Under the pieces are notes generated by a model. It did not search any database and was not told the origin of the DNA. It saw only the letters and a list, made by a program, of their open reading frames with translations. This document shows positions 1-8,942 of a DNA stretch of 58,636 nucleotides, one piece after another (the stretch's first letter is position 1; every line of letters begins with the position of its first letter). The DNA comes from Avimonas intestinalis. GTDB taxonomy: Bacteria > Bacillota > Clostridia > Oscillospirales > Acutalibacteraceae. The position numbers and the translations under genes were made by a program. Where the stretch lies: assembly GCA_904380375.1 (NCBI GenBank), contig CAJFID010000017.1:1-58636 (forward strand). The letters run 5' to 3'.

Positions 1-109
1 TTGTGGTAGGAGCGTGACACCAATCCACAGCATCCCTTACAGTGTAGCACACAGCCCTTGGAGAGGGGCTCTAATCACTACTACTTTATTATACAAGGAT
101 TGTTGAACA

Positions 110-1369
110 ATGAGCAAACCACGAGATATGAAACAGGTATTTTCAGATCGCTCCTGCCAAAAGAGAAAGAAGTCCAGAAACGGCACCGGCTATGTCCGGC
201 CACGCAGTGATGGGCGGTGGGAAGGCCAGTATTATTTTGAAGGAGAGAGAAAAAGCTGCTACGGCAAAACGGAAGAAGAGTGTCAGGGCCGGCTCAACGT
301 CATACTTGGAAAAATCTATTTATCGGTTTATGTTGAGGGAAGCCAAATGCCATTATACGCCTATCTTCACAAATGGCATTTGGACTATCTCGATGTCAGG
401 CCATCCACACATATCAATTACGACACCTATATTGAAAAACACATCTTCCATTCCCGCCTTGGCAGCATTCCTTTAAAAAAGCTGTGCTTGGATGACTTTG
501 TTACTTTCTTCAGGGAAAAAGAAGTCTCCGGGCGGCTGGACAACAAGCCGGGCGGCTTGGCTCCAAAAACGCTAAGGAATATACGGAATATGTTGTCCGA
601 GGCACTGGAATTCGCCATTAACAATCTGCGCTGGCTGGAATGGAACCCGATGGCCGGTTTGAGAACGCCAAAAGTCACTCTTCCAAAAATTCAGGTGTAC
701 ACGCAGACAAACCAAGACAGCATTGAGCTGGCCGCGTTAAGCCATGAAAACAAAAACGCGCTGCTGGTCTTAATCGACTTGTACACGGGGCTGCGGATCG
801 GCGAGCTGTGTGCGCTGTCGTGGTCTGACTTTGGCCCAGGCAGAGAATATTTTGATATTTCCTTTATTCTGGAGCGCCTGTCCAAAAAATGGGCAAAGGA
901 TCGCTCCGAATATCGGCAAATCCCAATTGCCGGTGCAAATCCTGATGCCGCCACCGCCCTCTATTTAGGGCCTCCTAAAACCGAAAGCGGCAGGCGGCGC
1001 ATCCATATGTCTGAACAGGCTATCTCCGCATTTCATGACATTGAAAGGCAGCAAAGATCACTCGGCCTCTATAAGCCGAACGGATTTGTCTTTCGTCAGG
1101 TAAACGGGAATCCATATGAGCCGAGTTCATACCGCAATCTCTATCGAGATGTATTGTGTCGAGCAAACGTGGATTATCAAAAGTTCCATACGCTACGCCA
1201 TACCTTTGCCACCAGAGCGTTTGAATTGGACTTCGACATCCCCACACTAGCAGAAATCCTGGGTCACGCTCAAAAATCCACCACGGAAAATATGTACGGG
1301 CATTCCCTGGACGACTCAAAAAGACGAAATATGGCAAAGTTTAACCGTCGCATGGACAGAGCTGTATAA
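110..1369 (+). CDS. Tyrosine recombinase / integrase of an integrated element
   Basis: Site-specific recombinase that would integrate and excise a mobile element (ICE or prophage) lying mostly left of the window. Seen in the 419 residues: an AP2-like arm-binding N-terminus (about 25-70, NGTGYVRPRSDGRWEG), a SAM-like core-binding domain (about 80-185) and a complete catalytic domain with R229 (TGLRIGE), H360-x-x-R363 (HTLRHTF), H386 (LGHAQ) and the nucleophile Y396 (ENMYGHS). The length is normal for the Tn916/phage integrase group. AAGGA lies 10 nt before the ATG. It points toward the tRNA-fMet gene at 1596-1672, whose 3' end is the nearer one; that geometry is usual for integrases that use tRNA 3' ends. 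Excisionase and cargo would be outside the window. Confidence 0.95.
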   Translation: MSKPRDMKQVFSDRSCQKRKKSRNGTGYVRPRSDGRWEGQYYFEGERKSCYGKTEEECQGRLNVILGKIYLSVYVEGSQMPLYAYLHKWHLDYLDVRPSTHINYDTYIEKHIFHSRLGSIPLKKLCLDDFVTFFREKEVSGRLDNKPGGLAPKTLRNIRNMLSEALEFAINNLRWLEWNPMAGLRTPKVTLPKIQVYTQTNQDSIELAALSHENKNALLVLIDLYTGLRIGELCALSWSDFGPGREYFDISFILERLSKKWAKDRSEYRQIPIAGANPDAATALYLGPPKTESGRRRIHMSEQAISAFHDIERQQRSLGLYKPNGFVFRQVNGNPYEPSSYRNLYRDVLCRANVDYQKFHTLRHTFATRAFELDFDIPTLAEILGHAQKSTTENMYGHSLDDSKRRNMAKFNRRMDRAV

Positions 1370-1428
1370 GGATTATCTCGTATAGTAAGGCTCATACAGA
1401 GAAAGCGTATAGGAGGGTATTTCGACAG

Positions 1429-1452
1429 TAGCGGTCAAAATAGCGGTCAAAT
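1429..1452. repeat. 12-bp tandem direct repeat in the integrase-tRNA interval
   Basis: Two adjacent copies of TAGCGGTCAAA(A/T) with a single mismatch, 60 bp after the integrase stop. The 1370-1557 interval holds no gene. Direct repeats of about this size beside an integrase gene often serve as arm-type binding sites; that role is inference. The repeat could also be remnant coding sequence. Confidence 0.5.
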
Positions 1453-1557
1453 CGCCGAAATGGCACACAAACTGGGAAGGAGGTGCTTATTCAAAACTGC
1501 AGTATTCGACAGAGCGTCTTGCAAACATTTTTCAGCAAGCAATACAGCTAAGCAAAA

Positions 1558-1593
1558 CAAAAAAGCCCGCAAAACCAATGGCCATGCGGGCTT
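1558..1593 (-). terminator. Rho-independent terminator after tRNA-fMet 1
   Basis: Inverted repeat AAGCCCGCA / TGCGGGCTT (1563-1571 and 1585-1593). The A-rich flank on the plus strand gives a T-run on the minus strand. It starts 3 nt beyond the CCA end of the tRNA at 1596-1672. Confidence 0.8.
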
Positions 1594-1595
1594 GA

Positions 1596-1672
<77 letters not shown>

Positions 1673-1683
1673 ATATGATGGTT

Positions 1684-1727
1684 TTTAAAAGGAAACGCGG
1701 TTCATCTTGCAAATAAGATGAACCGCG
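1684..1727 (-). terminator. Terminator between the two tRNA-fMet genes
   Basis: Perfect 13-bp inverted repeat CGCGGTTCATCTT / AAGATGAACCGCG (1696-1727) with a 6-nt loop, followed on the minus strand by a T-rich stretch. It lies directly after the CCA of the second tRNA, so each initiator tRNA has its own terminator. Confidence 0.75.
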
Positions 1728-1730
1728 GTG

Positions 1731-1807
1731 TGGTTGCGGGAGCAGGATTTGAACCTGCGGCCTTCGGGTTATGAGCCCGACGAGCTACCGAACTGCTCCA
1801 TCCCGCG
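1731..1807 (-). tRNA. Initiator tRNA-fMet (CAU), copy 2
   Basis: A 77-nt tRNA reading 5'-CGCGGGATGGAGCAG on the minus strand, with anticodon CAU at 1771-1773, GGG/CCC anticodon stem, C1/A72 mismatch and CCA end. It differs from copy 1 at several stem positions with compensating changes, so it is an independent gene and not a duplication caused by integration. It lies 173 bp after rnmV and may be cotranscribed with it. Confidence 0.97.
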
Positions 1808-1980
1808 ATATTGAGTTGTATAAAGGATTCCTGACGTCCGCTCTCTTGAGCGCTTTATTATTATACAGCATACATATAGAAATTGCAAGACTTTTATCCT
1901 AAGTTTTTCAATATTTCTTTCCCGCCGTTTCGACACGCCGCGCGCAGATGCGGCGGGAGCCCGCACCCCGCCGGCCACCG

Positions 1981-2655
1981 CTATCCTTCCGCCTCTGTCC
2001 CCGTCCCTTTGCCGGGATCCGCCGGGCCGCTGGGTACCGGGGCGTTCCCGGCCCTTTCCATCTCGTTGAGCAGCGCATACAGGTCTTCCCGGCTGAGCAT
2101 CCCGTTCAGGACCGACAGCATCCGGCTGGTGGAAAGCCGGCTGGGCAGCCCGAGGCGTGCCAGGAGCTTTTGCCGCCGGGAGGCACTGTCCGGCCCGCCG
2201 GTCAGCCCCGCTTCATACAGATCCAGCCGGGTGAGGGCGGAGCCCGCGGCGCCGCCCGCCGCCGGGGCCGGGCCGTCCAAAATGGTCACCCCGGCACGCC
2301 GCAGCGCTTCGCACAGCGTCTCACCGTCCATCCCTTCAACCCCGAGGAGCCCCTCCTTGGACGGCGCGGCTTTGCGCCGTTCCTTGCCGCGGATTTCCGG
2401 CACAAACGCGTGCTTTACCTGCTCCGGCGGGATACTGCCGGCCAGATGGCGCCGGATCACAAAGCCGGCGGCGTCGCTGTCGGTCAGCACCAGCAGCCCC
2501 CGTTCCGCCGCCAAGCGGCGGAGGAAGGCCATCTGCTCCTTATCCTGAAAAATTCCGAAGCCGTGGGTTTCAATAATCAGGCCGTCGACCACCGATTCCA
2601 GCCGGATCTTGTCGTACTTGCCCTCCACCACGATCGCTTCACGCACACGGATCAC
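1981..2655 (-). CDS. rnmV: Ribonuclease M5
   Basis: Nuclease that matures the 5S rRNA precursor in Firmicutes. The N-terminal TOPRIM domain (about residues 5-95) shows the catalytic glutamate E11 (VVEGKYDK) and the D59-x-D61 pair (LTDSDAAG). The C-terminus (about 120-205) matches the DUF4093 extension of RNase M5. The 224 aa length is usual or slightly long. Start is GTG at 2655, chosen because GGAGG lies 7 nt upstream. holA ends 33 bp upstream, so the two are probably cotranscribed. A gene for a stable-RNA processing enzyme is followed directly by two tRNA genes. Confidence 0.93.
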   Translation of the reverse strand: MIRVREAIVVEGKYDKIRLESVVDGLIIETHGFGIFQDKEQMAFLRRLAAERGLLVLTDSDAAGFVIRRHLAGSIPPEQVKHAFVPEIRGKERRKAAPSKEGLLGVEGMDGETLCEALRRAGVTILDGPAPAAGGAAGSALTRLDLYEAGLTGGPDSASRRQKLLARLGLPSRLSTSRMLSVLNGMLSREDLYALLNEMERAGNAPVPSGPADPGKGTGTEAEG

Positions 2656-2688
2656 GGCGTTTCCTCCCTTTCCTCCGGGCCGGCAGCT

Positions 2689-3738
2689 TCAGCGGCCATG
2701 GGTGCGGCCCAGCAGGATCAGCTTGGCCGCCGTCTGCTCAAGCACCACCCGCTTATCGGTGCGGGAGGATTTCAGCTGCCGGTCGGCGCCGGCCAGGACC
2801 TCAAGGCTCTCCCGCAAAACGGGCAGGGGGATGGCCGCGCTGTCCCTTGCCGCATTGCGCAGCCGGAATTCCTTGCCGCGATAAGCAAAGACGCCGCTCA
2901 GGCTCTCCGCCTGCTGCCCAGCCGCCCGCGCCACCTTCGCCCGGTAAAGGTCGGCGTAGGCGCCCGACAGCACCGCCAGGATCGCCACCGGTTCCTCCCG
3001 CATGGCAAACAGCCGGTCAAGGATGGCGTACGCCTTGGCATAGCTCCCCTGCAGCAGCGCCTTTGACAGGTCAAAAACCGACGCCTCGAGGTTCTGCACG
3101 CCGAGGGTTTCAATGTCCTCCCGGGTGATCTCCCGCCCCTCGGCATAGGCGCTCAGCTTATCGAGCTCCCCCAGCAGCAGGTTGAGGTCGTTGCCGCAGC
3201 GCTCCTGCATCCGCCGGGCGTTGTCCTGGGAAAGGGAGCAGCCCCGCCGGGAAGCGCCGCTGCACAGCAGCTTGGTGATCTCCCCCGCCGTCCTGCGCGG
3301 GAAGTGGACCGCCGCCCCCGCCTTATCCGCCGCGGAAAGGAAGGATTTCCATTTGGCGTTTTTCTTCACGTCGGCCTCGACCGCATCCAGCCAAAAAACC
3401 AGGACGCAGCTTTCGGGCGGGTCTTTGAGCAGCGAAAGGAGCCGTTCCTGTCCGGCCGCCCCGGCCGAAGCAAAGTCGAGGTCGCGCACCACCACGCATT
3501 TCCGCTCGGCCATGACCGGCAGGGCCTCCGCGGCGTCCTCAATCTCGTCGATCGTGCAGGACTGCCCGTCAAATTTTTGCAGGTTGAATTCCGCCAAGGC
3601 GGTTTCCCCCACGGCCTTGGCGGCGATCTGCGCCGCATAATGCGCGGTCAGATAGCTCTCCTGGCCGTACAGGAAGTATACCCGCGCAAATTGCCCTTCC
3701 TTCATCTGCTTTTTCAGTTCGGCTTCGGTTAGCTGCAT
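2689..3738 (-). CDS. holA: DNA polymerase III subunit delta
   Basis: Clamp-loader subunit that opens the beta sliding clamp. The 349 aa product has the typical delta layout: an AAA+-like N-terminus beginning YFLYGQESYL, a central helical segment (about 140-210, with CGNDLNLLLGELDKL) and the C-terminal collar domain with FDLSKALLQG and a FAYRGKEFRLRNA segment. The start ATG has GGAAGGGG 5 nt upstream. It lies downstream of comEC (140 bp gap), the common Firmicutes order comEC-holA. The rpsT gene that often follows holA is not here; rnmV takes its place. Confidence 0.93.
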   Translation of the reverse strand: MQLTEAELKKQMKEGQFARVYFLYGQESYLTAHYAAQIAAKAVGETALAEFNLQKFDGQSCTIDEIEDAAEALPVMAERKCVVVRDLDFASAGAAGQERLLSLLKDPPESCVLVFWLDAVEADVKKNAKWKSFLSAADKAGAAVHFPRRTAGEITKLLCSGASRRGCSLSQDNARRMQERCGNDLNLLLGELDKLSAYAEGREITREDIETLGVQNLEASVFDLSKALLQGSYAKAYAILDRLFAMREEPVAILAVLSGAYADLYRAKVARAAGQQAESLSGVFAYRGKEFRLRNAARDSAAIPLPVLRESLEVLAGADRQLKSSRTDKRVVLEQTAAKLILLGRTHGR

Positions 3739-3878
3739 AGCGACCCCTTCCGTTTTTACTCTGTCCGCCGTTTCCTCAGCCCAGCGCCTCCGTGCGGCGG
3801 CTTTCCCAGCCGCAGGCTCGCTGCCGGCTCATTCCGGTTGCTGCCTGTTTAGCGCCGCCTGCTGCATACCGGGCCGGC

Positions 3879-6095
3879 TTAGAACCGGGCGAACGCCACG
3901 TCCCCTTTGCCCCGGGTGTAGACCGTCACCCCTTCTTCGGCCGTATTCTCCACCGGGTAAACGCCCCGCGGCACGCCCTTTTCCGCGAAGGGAAGCATCT
4001 CCGCATCCACCGAAAGCACGCCGGCCTGGGTGGTCAGCGCCTCGACGTTGCGCGGGGCCGCACTCGTAAATACCGCCAGGTTGGTCTGCCGCTGCCCGGT
4101 ATCAAGAGAAGCGGCGTTGCCTCCCGGCGGGCAGAACAGGACACGCGTCCCGCCGAGGGTCAGCCGCAGGAACCCATCCGGCAGCCGTTCGGCCCGGCAG
4201 TCGCCCCAGAAGGAGACGGCGCCCTCGTCAAGATACAGCGTCTGCCCCTCAATCGGGAGAGCCTGCAGCGTCTGGCGGTAGGCGCCTTCCCGGCTGGTGA
4301 TGAGGTTTTCCACCGGGACGGCATGGACGATCAGCGGGGAGCCAAAGGCGCTGCCGTCGTCCGCATCGGCAATCAGCAGGAAATCCAGCGCCCGCTGGGA
4401 GCCGCTGCGTAGGATATAGGAAGCGGCTTCGGCGGCTTCCTGCCCGCCCATCAGGACCAGGCCGGTGCGGCCGTCCCGTTCCACCATCACCGCGGCGGCG
4501 CCGTAGGACGGCAGCACCGTCAGGGTGGTGACGCCCCGCATAAACACGCCGTTGGCCAGAATGCCGCTGCACAGCGCGATCACCGACCAAAGCGCCGCGA
4601 CCCGCAAGCCCCGTTTCCCTAAAAGGCGGTATCCTACCACGAGGAGCGCCAGCGCCGCCGGGATCCCGACCAGCAGGAACAGCCGGTCCGTATCAACCGA
4701 AACCGCCGGCAGGGAATCGAGCGCCCGCGCTATCCAAAGGAGGAGGCGGGCGGCCGTTTTCCCCACCCAAAAGGCCGCCTCGGTCAGCACCGGCACCCCG
4801 GCGAGGGACAGAAAAGCGCCCAGGCAGGCAGCCGCCGTGACTACGGAGGAAAGCGGCACCAGCAGGAGGTTGGACAAAGGCGAGAGGAGCGAAACGCTCT
4901 GGAAAACCACCACAATCACCGGCAGGGTGGGCAGGGTTGCCGCCAACGTGACCATGACCGCGTTCACCGGCCGGGCAAGCAGCGCCCAGACGCCGCCCTT
5001 TTCCTTCAAACGGCCGGCCGTCGCCCGCTGGAGCGGCGGATGAAGCACGAGGATGCCGAAGGTCGCCGCGGCGGAAAGCAGCAGCCCGACATCGCACACC
5101 GCATAGGGATTCGGCAGGGTGATGACCAGCAGCGCCAGACCCAGGGAGTTGAGGCTGTCCGGCTCCCTGCCGAAAAGCAGGCCCAGCAGCAGCACTATGC
5201 TCATCACCCCGGCGCGCACGGCCGAGGGGGTAAACCCGGTCAGCGCCACGAACAGCAGCACAAACCCCGCCGTCAGCAGGGCCGACGCCCGGCGCGGCGC
5301 CTTGACAAAGCGCAGCAGGGCCAGCATCAGCTGGGCGAGCAGGGCGGTGTGCAGGCCCGACACCGCGAGGAGGTGGGACATGCCGAGCGCACGGAACATC
5401 CGGGTGGTTTCGGCGGAGATACCGCTCGTAAACCCGAAGGCCATGCCGGCCATCACGTCGCGGACATCCTCCATCCCCGGCTGGGAGTGGATGGCCATCC
5501 GGGCCGCGCGGCGCAGGGCCAGCACCCGTGCCATATGCGGCCGGGACTCCGGCGGGGTGACGGTGATGCTCTCCTCCGCATTGTAGGAGGCCGGCACGAT
5601 GTCCAGCATAATCCCCAGCGACTTGTCATAGTCGTAAATCCGCTCGCCGGGATCCCGGACGGCGGCGACCTCAAAGTCCCCCTCAAGGATATCGTACGGT
5701 TCGCAGTCAATCCCCCAGGCCCCGGCGTTCAGCGCCAGCTTGGTGCCGGCCGGCAGGTCCCCTTCCAGCACCCTCACCCCGATGCCGATCCGGTCGTCCG
5801 GGTCGGTGGAATAATTGAGGGCCTCCAGCTTCAGGTGCACGGTCTGCCCGTCCCACTGCTGGAGCGGGCGGAAAACCAGCGCCTCTTTGGCCCCAAGGAC
5901 GGAAAAAGCGGCGAACGCGGCAAAAAGCGCCGCCATCAGCCGCTTGTTGTTCCGGAGCGGACGCAGGCAAAGCCCCACCAGGAAGGCCAGCAGGCAGAGC
6001 GCCGCCAGCGCCAAGGTGAGGTTCAGCGTCAGCAGGGTCCCCAGCGTCAGCGCCAGGAAAAAGGAAAAGCCGAGGACTGCCAAAGGCCGCTCCAT
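3879..6095 (-). CDS. comEC: ComEC/Rec2 DNA-uptake channel protein with degenerate C-terminal domain
   Basis: Polytopic membrane channel for transport of single-stranded DNA in natural competence. The 738 aa product has N-terminal membrane helices, an extracytoplasmic DUF4131 region (about 60-190) and the Competence domain with the signature HLLAVSGLHT followed by many hydrophobic segments. The C-terminal third (about 520-738) sits where ComEC normally carries a metallo-beta-lactamase domain, but the H-x-H-x-D-H zinc motif is not visible; the equivalent strand reads DFLLIADADDGSAF. The channel may therefore work without that nuclease-like activity. Only a weak G-rich SD precedes the start. Neighbours are holA downstream and a phosphoribosyltransferase gene upstream. 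Confidence 0.9.
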   Translation of the reverse strand: MERPLAVLGFSFFLALTLGTLLTLNLTLALAALCLLAFLVGLCLRPLRNNKRLMAALFAAFAAFSVLGAKEALVFRPLQQWDGQTVHLKLEALNYSTDPDDRIGIGVRVLEGDLPAGTKLALNAGAWGIDCEPYDILEGDFEVAAVRDPGERIYDYDKSLGIMLDIVPASYNAEESITVTPPESRPHMARVLALRRAARMAIHSQPGMEDVRDVMAGMAFGFTSGISAETTRMFRALGMSHLLAVSGLHTALLAQLMLALLRFVKAPRRASALLTAGFVLLFVALTGFTPSAVRAGVMSIVLLLGLLFGREPDSLNSLGLALLVITLPNPYAVCDVGLLLSAAATFGILVLHPPLQRATAGRLKEKGGVWALLARPVNAVMVTLAATLPTLPVIVVVFQSVSLLSPLSNLLLVPLSSVVTAAACLGAFLSLAGVPVLTEAAFWVGKTAARLLLWIARALDSLPAVSVDTDRLFLLVGIPAALALLVVGYRLLGKRGLRVAALWSVIALCSGILANGVFMRGVTTLTVLPSYGAAAVMVERDGRTGLVLMGGQEAAEAASYILRSGSQRALDFLLIADADDGSAFGSPLIVHAVPVENLITSREGAYRQTLQALPIEGQTLYLDEGAVSFWGDCRAERLPDGFLRLTLGGTRVLFCPPGGNAASLDTGQRQTNLAVFTSAAPRNVEALTTQAGVLSVDAEMLPFAEKGVPRGVYPVENTAEEGVTVYTRGKGDVAFARF

Positions 6096-6165
6096 CCGTC
6101 ACCCGCCCCTTTACGCCAAACGTCCGCCGACCACGCGGATCCCCGCGCCCGAGGATCCCGCCGCT

Positions 6166-6720
6166 CTAATTTTCAAACAGGGGTAGCGGTTCCAGGTAGA
6201 AGATATCCTTGCGGTCAATGGCGTCCCCTTCCGCCAAAATCGCGCACTGTCCGGCGATCCTGCCGCCGGAGCGCTCCACCAGCATCTCAAGCGCCCGCAG
6301 GGATTCGCCCGTGCTGATGACGTCGTCCACGATCAGCACCCGGCGGCCGCGGATGGCCTCCATCTCGCTTTCGTCAAGGTACAGGGTCTGCTCCTTATCG
6401 GTCGTGATCGAGCGCACGTCCACCGAAATCGGGTGGGACATGTACAGCTTGGGGTATTTGCGGGCGATAAAATAGGGCTTGCCGCTCTGCCGCGCCATCT
6501 CGTACACCAGGGGGATGCCCTTGGCCTCCGCGGTAATGAGCACGTCGAATTCCGGCGCCTTCTGGAGCAGGGCGGTCGACGCGGCGATGGTCAGCTCGAC
6601 GTCGCCGAAGATGACGAAGGCCGCGATGCTCAAGTGCTCGTTGAGCCGGCACAGGGGCAGGGTGCGCTCCAGCCCGGCGATGGTCATGGTATAGCTGCGG
6701 GATGCGTTCGCCTTTTCCAT
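6166..6720 (-). CDS. Adenine/xanthine-type phosphoribosyltransferase
   Basis: Type I phosphoribosyltransferase that joins a purine base to PRPP, most likely purine salvage. The PRPP-binding loop VLIVDDVISTGES (about residues 130-142) is intact and preceded by the family's beta strands; an upstream LITAEAKGIPLVYEMA segment resembles adenine and xanthine PRTases. Length is 184 aa. Start ATG has GGAGG 8 nt upstream. It sits 38 bp after typA. Sequence alone does not settle adenine versus xanthine, so no symbol is given; a regulatory PRTase is a less likely alternative. Confidence 0.8.
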   Translation of the reverse strand: MEKANASRSYTMTIAGLERTLPLCRLNEHLSIAAFVIFGDVELTIAASTALLQKAPEFDVLITAEAKGIPLVYEMARQSGKPYFIARKYPKLYMSHPISVDVRSITTDKEQTLYLDESEMEAIRGRRVLIVDDVISTGESLRALEMLVERSGGRIAGQCAILAEGDAIDRKDIFYLEPLPLFEN

Positions 6721-6757
6721 AGGGGATGCCTCCTCAAAAATAACGGCCGTAGTCCGG

Positions 6758-8581
6758 CTATTTGGCCCTGGCGGCCGCCTTCATCCGCTGTTCGCGGGAC
6801 AGGATGACCTTGCGCAGACGGATCGACTTCGGCGTGACCTCCACCAGCTCGTCGTCGTTGATGAATTCCAGCGACTGCTCCAGCGACAGGGTGGTGGGAG
6901 TGGTCAGCCGCAGCGCGTCGTCCGACCCGGCGGCACGGGTGTTGGTAACGTGCTTTTTTTTGCACACGTTGACCACGATGTCCTCGCTTTTGGGGGATTC
7001 GCCGACGATCATCCCCTCATAGACCGGCACGCCGGGGCCGATAAACAGGGTGCCCCGCTCCTGCGCGTTGAACAGGCCGTAGGTGGTGGTTTCGCCGGTC
7101 TCAAACACGACCAGCGAGCCCTGGACACGCTGGGGGATTTCGCCCTTATACGGCTCGTACCCGTCGAAAACGCTGTTCATGATGCCGTTGCCGTTGGTGT
7201 CGGTCAGGAACTGCTGGCGGTAGCCCATCAGCCCGCGGGACGGGATGCGGAATTCCAGATGGCTCATCCCGGTGTCGCGGGTGCCCATGTTGAGGATCTC
7301 TGCCCGGCGGGAGCCCAGCTTCTCCATGACCGCGCCGACGTACTGCTCCGGCACCTCAATCATCAGCAGCTCCATGGGCTCGAGCGTTTTGCCGTTTTCG
7401 TCCTTCTTAAAGATGACGCGGGGGCGGCTCACGGCGAATTCGTAGCCCTGGCGCCGCATCGTTTCAATCAGGATCGACAGGTGCAGCTCCCCGCGGCCGG
7501 ACACCTCAAACGCGTCGGTGGTGTCCGTCTCCTTGACCCGCATGCTGACGTTGGTTTCCACCTCTTTGAACAGGCGGTCGCGCAGGTTCCGGCTGGTGAC
7601 GAATTTGCCTTCCTTGCCCGCGAAGGGGCTGTTGTTGACCATAAAGATCATCGAAATGGTCGGCTCGTCGATCCGGACGAAGGGCAGCGGCTCCACATGC
7701 TCGGGGTCGCAGGCCGTCTCCCCGATGTTAAGGTCGGTGATACCGGTCACGGCGATCAGGTCGCCCAGCGAGGCGGTATCATGCTCCACCCGCTTGAGCC
7801 CTTCAAACTGGTACAGCTTGCCGATGCGGGCGTTTGCCGTGGAGCCGTCGGTCTTGCAGACAGTGACCGTCTGCCCGTTTTTGACCGTTCCCCGCTCCAC
7901 CCGGCCCACGCCGATGCGGCCGACGTAATCGTCGTAATCAATATTCGAAAACAGGATTTGCAGCGGCCCGTCCGGATCCCCCTCCGGCGCGGGGACGTAT
8001 TTTAAGATCGCCTCAAACAGCGGCTTCATGTCCCCCCCGCGCGCGTCCGGGTCAAGGGAGGCGTAGCCGTCCCGGGCGGAGGCATAGACGACCGGGAACT
8101 CCAGCTGGTCCTCGTCCGCCCCAAGCTCGATAAACAGGTCGATCAGCTCGTCAATAACCTCGGCCGGCCGGGCGCCGTCCCGGTCGATCTTGTTGATGAC
8201 CACCACCGGCCTCTTGCCCAGGCCGAGGGCCTTTTTCAGCACAAAGCGGGTTTGGGGCATGCAGCCTTCAAATGCGTCGACCAGCAGCAGCACGCCGTCC
8301 ACCATCATCAGGATCCGCTCCACCTCGCCGCCGAAATCGGCGTGGCCGGGGGTGTCGACGATATTGATCTTGGTATCGCCGTACATCACGGCGGTGTTTT
8401 TGGCCAGGATGGTAATCCCGCGCTCCCGTTCAAGGTCGTTGGAGTCCATCACCCGCTCGGCCACCTGCTCGTTGGCGCGGAACACGCCGCTCTGCCGCAG
8501 GAGCTGGTCAACCAGCGTGGTTTTGCCATGGTCGACGTGTGCGATGATCGCGATGTTGCGTAAATTTTCCCTTTTCGCCAT
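6758..8581 (-). CDS. typA: Ribosome-associated GTPase TypA/BipA
   Basis: Translation-factor GTPase that acts on ribosomes in assembly and stress adaptation. The 607 aa product begins with a complete G domain: G1 AHVDHGKTT, G2 with ERERGITI, G3 DTPGHADF, G4 NKID. Domain II, the EF-G-like domains III and V, and the TypA-specific C-terminus follow (HLEFRIPSRGLMGYRQQFLT, then EVTPKSIRLRK). Start ATG has AAGG 6 nt upstream. It is first in a leftward series with the PRTase, comEC, holA and rnmV. The promoter is at 8752-8780; an 8-bp tandem repeat lies in its leader. Confidence 0.96.
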   Translation of the reverse strand: MAKRENLRNIAIIAHVDHGKTTLVDQLLRQSGVFRANEQVAERVMDSNDLERERGITILAKNTAVMYGDTKINIVDTPGHADFGGEVERILMMVDGVLLLVDAFEGCMPQTRFVLKKALGLGKRPVVVINKIDRDGARPAEVIDELIDLFIELGADEDQLEFPVVYASARDGYASLDPDARGGDMKPLFEAILKYVPAPEGDPDGPLQILFSNIDYDDYVGRIGVGRVERGTVKNGQTVTVCKTDGSTANARIGKLYQFEGLKRVEHDTASLGDLIAVTGITDLNIGETACDPEHVEPLPFVRIDEPTISMIFMVNNSPFAGKEGKFVTSRNLRDRLFKEVETNVSMRVKETDTTDAFEVSGRGELHLSILIETMRRQGYEFAVSRPRVIFKKDENGKTLEPMELLMIEVPEQYVGAVMEKLGSRRAEILNMGTRDTGMSHLEFRIPSRGLMGYRQQFLTDTNGNGIMNSVFDGYEPYKGEIPQRVQGSLVVFETGETTTYGLFNAQERGTLFIGPGVPVYEGMIVGESPKSEDIVVNVCKKKHVTNTRAAGSDDALRLTTPTTLSLEQSLEFINDDELVEVTPKSIRLRKVILSREQRMKAAARAK

Positions 8582-8662
8582 AAATTGCCTTCATTCCTCT
8601 TGGTCTCAATTCTTCTCAATGGGTTCTCCCGGGATCCGCCGGGGATTCCCGGCGCACTCCGG

Positions 8663-8726
8663 CGGATTCGCGGATTCGCGGATTCGTGGATTCGTGGATT
8701 CGTGGATTCGTGGATTCGTGGATTCC
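8663..8726. repeat. 8-bp tandem repeat (8 copies) in the typA leader
   Basis: Eight head-to-tail copies of (C/T)GGATTCG: three start with C, five with T, and the last ends in C. On the transcribed minus strand it reads (CGAATCC[A/G])n. It lies between the typA promoter and its start codon, so it should be part of the mRNA leader. The copy number could change by slippage. Confidence 0.9.
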
Positions 8727-8751
8727 CGTATCAATCCGCATTAACTGATAT

Positions 8752-8780
8752 AGTATAGCACTTTTCCAGCCTTTCAACAA
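8752..8780 (-). promoter_or_regulatory. Sigma-A-type promoter of typA
   Basis: On the minus strand TTGTTG (8775-8780), a 17-bp spacer and TATACT (8752-8757). Transcription would start near 8745, giving a leader of about 165 nt that contains the 8-bp repeat. Confidence 0.65.
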
Positions 8781-8894
8781 GGGGTTTCCCCCGGCATTTG
8801 TCCGAACCTTGGGAAAAACGCCGTCGGAAATTGGCAAGTTTTCCGCCCGTTCGCCCTCGCCGCTCCCCCCTGGCCGCCCAAAGGCAGGCGCAAA

Positions 8895-8931
8895 AAGGCC
8901 GCCGCAAGCCTTTATGCTGCGGCGGCCTTTC
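8895..8931 (-). terminator. Terminator after the lipoprotein gene
   Basis: Perfect 13-bp inverted repeat AAAGGCCGCCGCA / TGCGGCGGCCTTT with an 11-nt loop, 12 bp beyond the stop of the gene at 8943. Flanking A and T bases allow it to act on both strands. Confidence 0.75.
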
Positions 8932-8942
8932 CCGGGGCGGGC

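Noticed and set aside
1948..6317. Long plus-strand open frames opposite rnmV, holA and comEC
   Set aside because: They are antisense frames kept open by high GC; products are Arg/Pro/Gly-rich with no domains, while the minus-strand genes are clear.
8663..8726. CRISPR array
   Set aside because: Units are contiguous 8-mers without spacers; simple tandem repeat.
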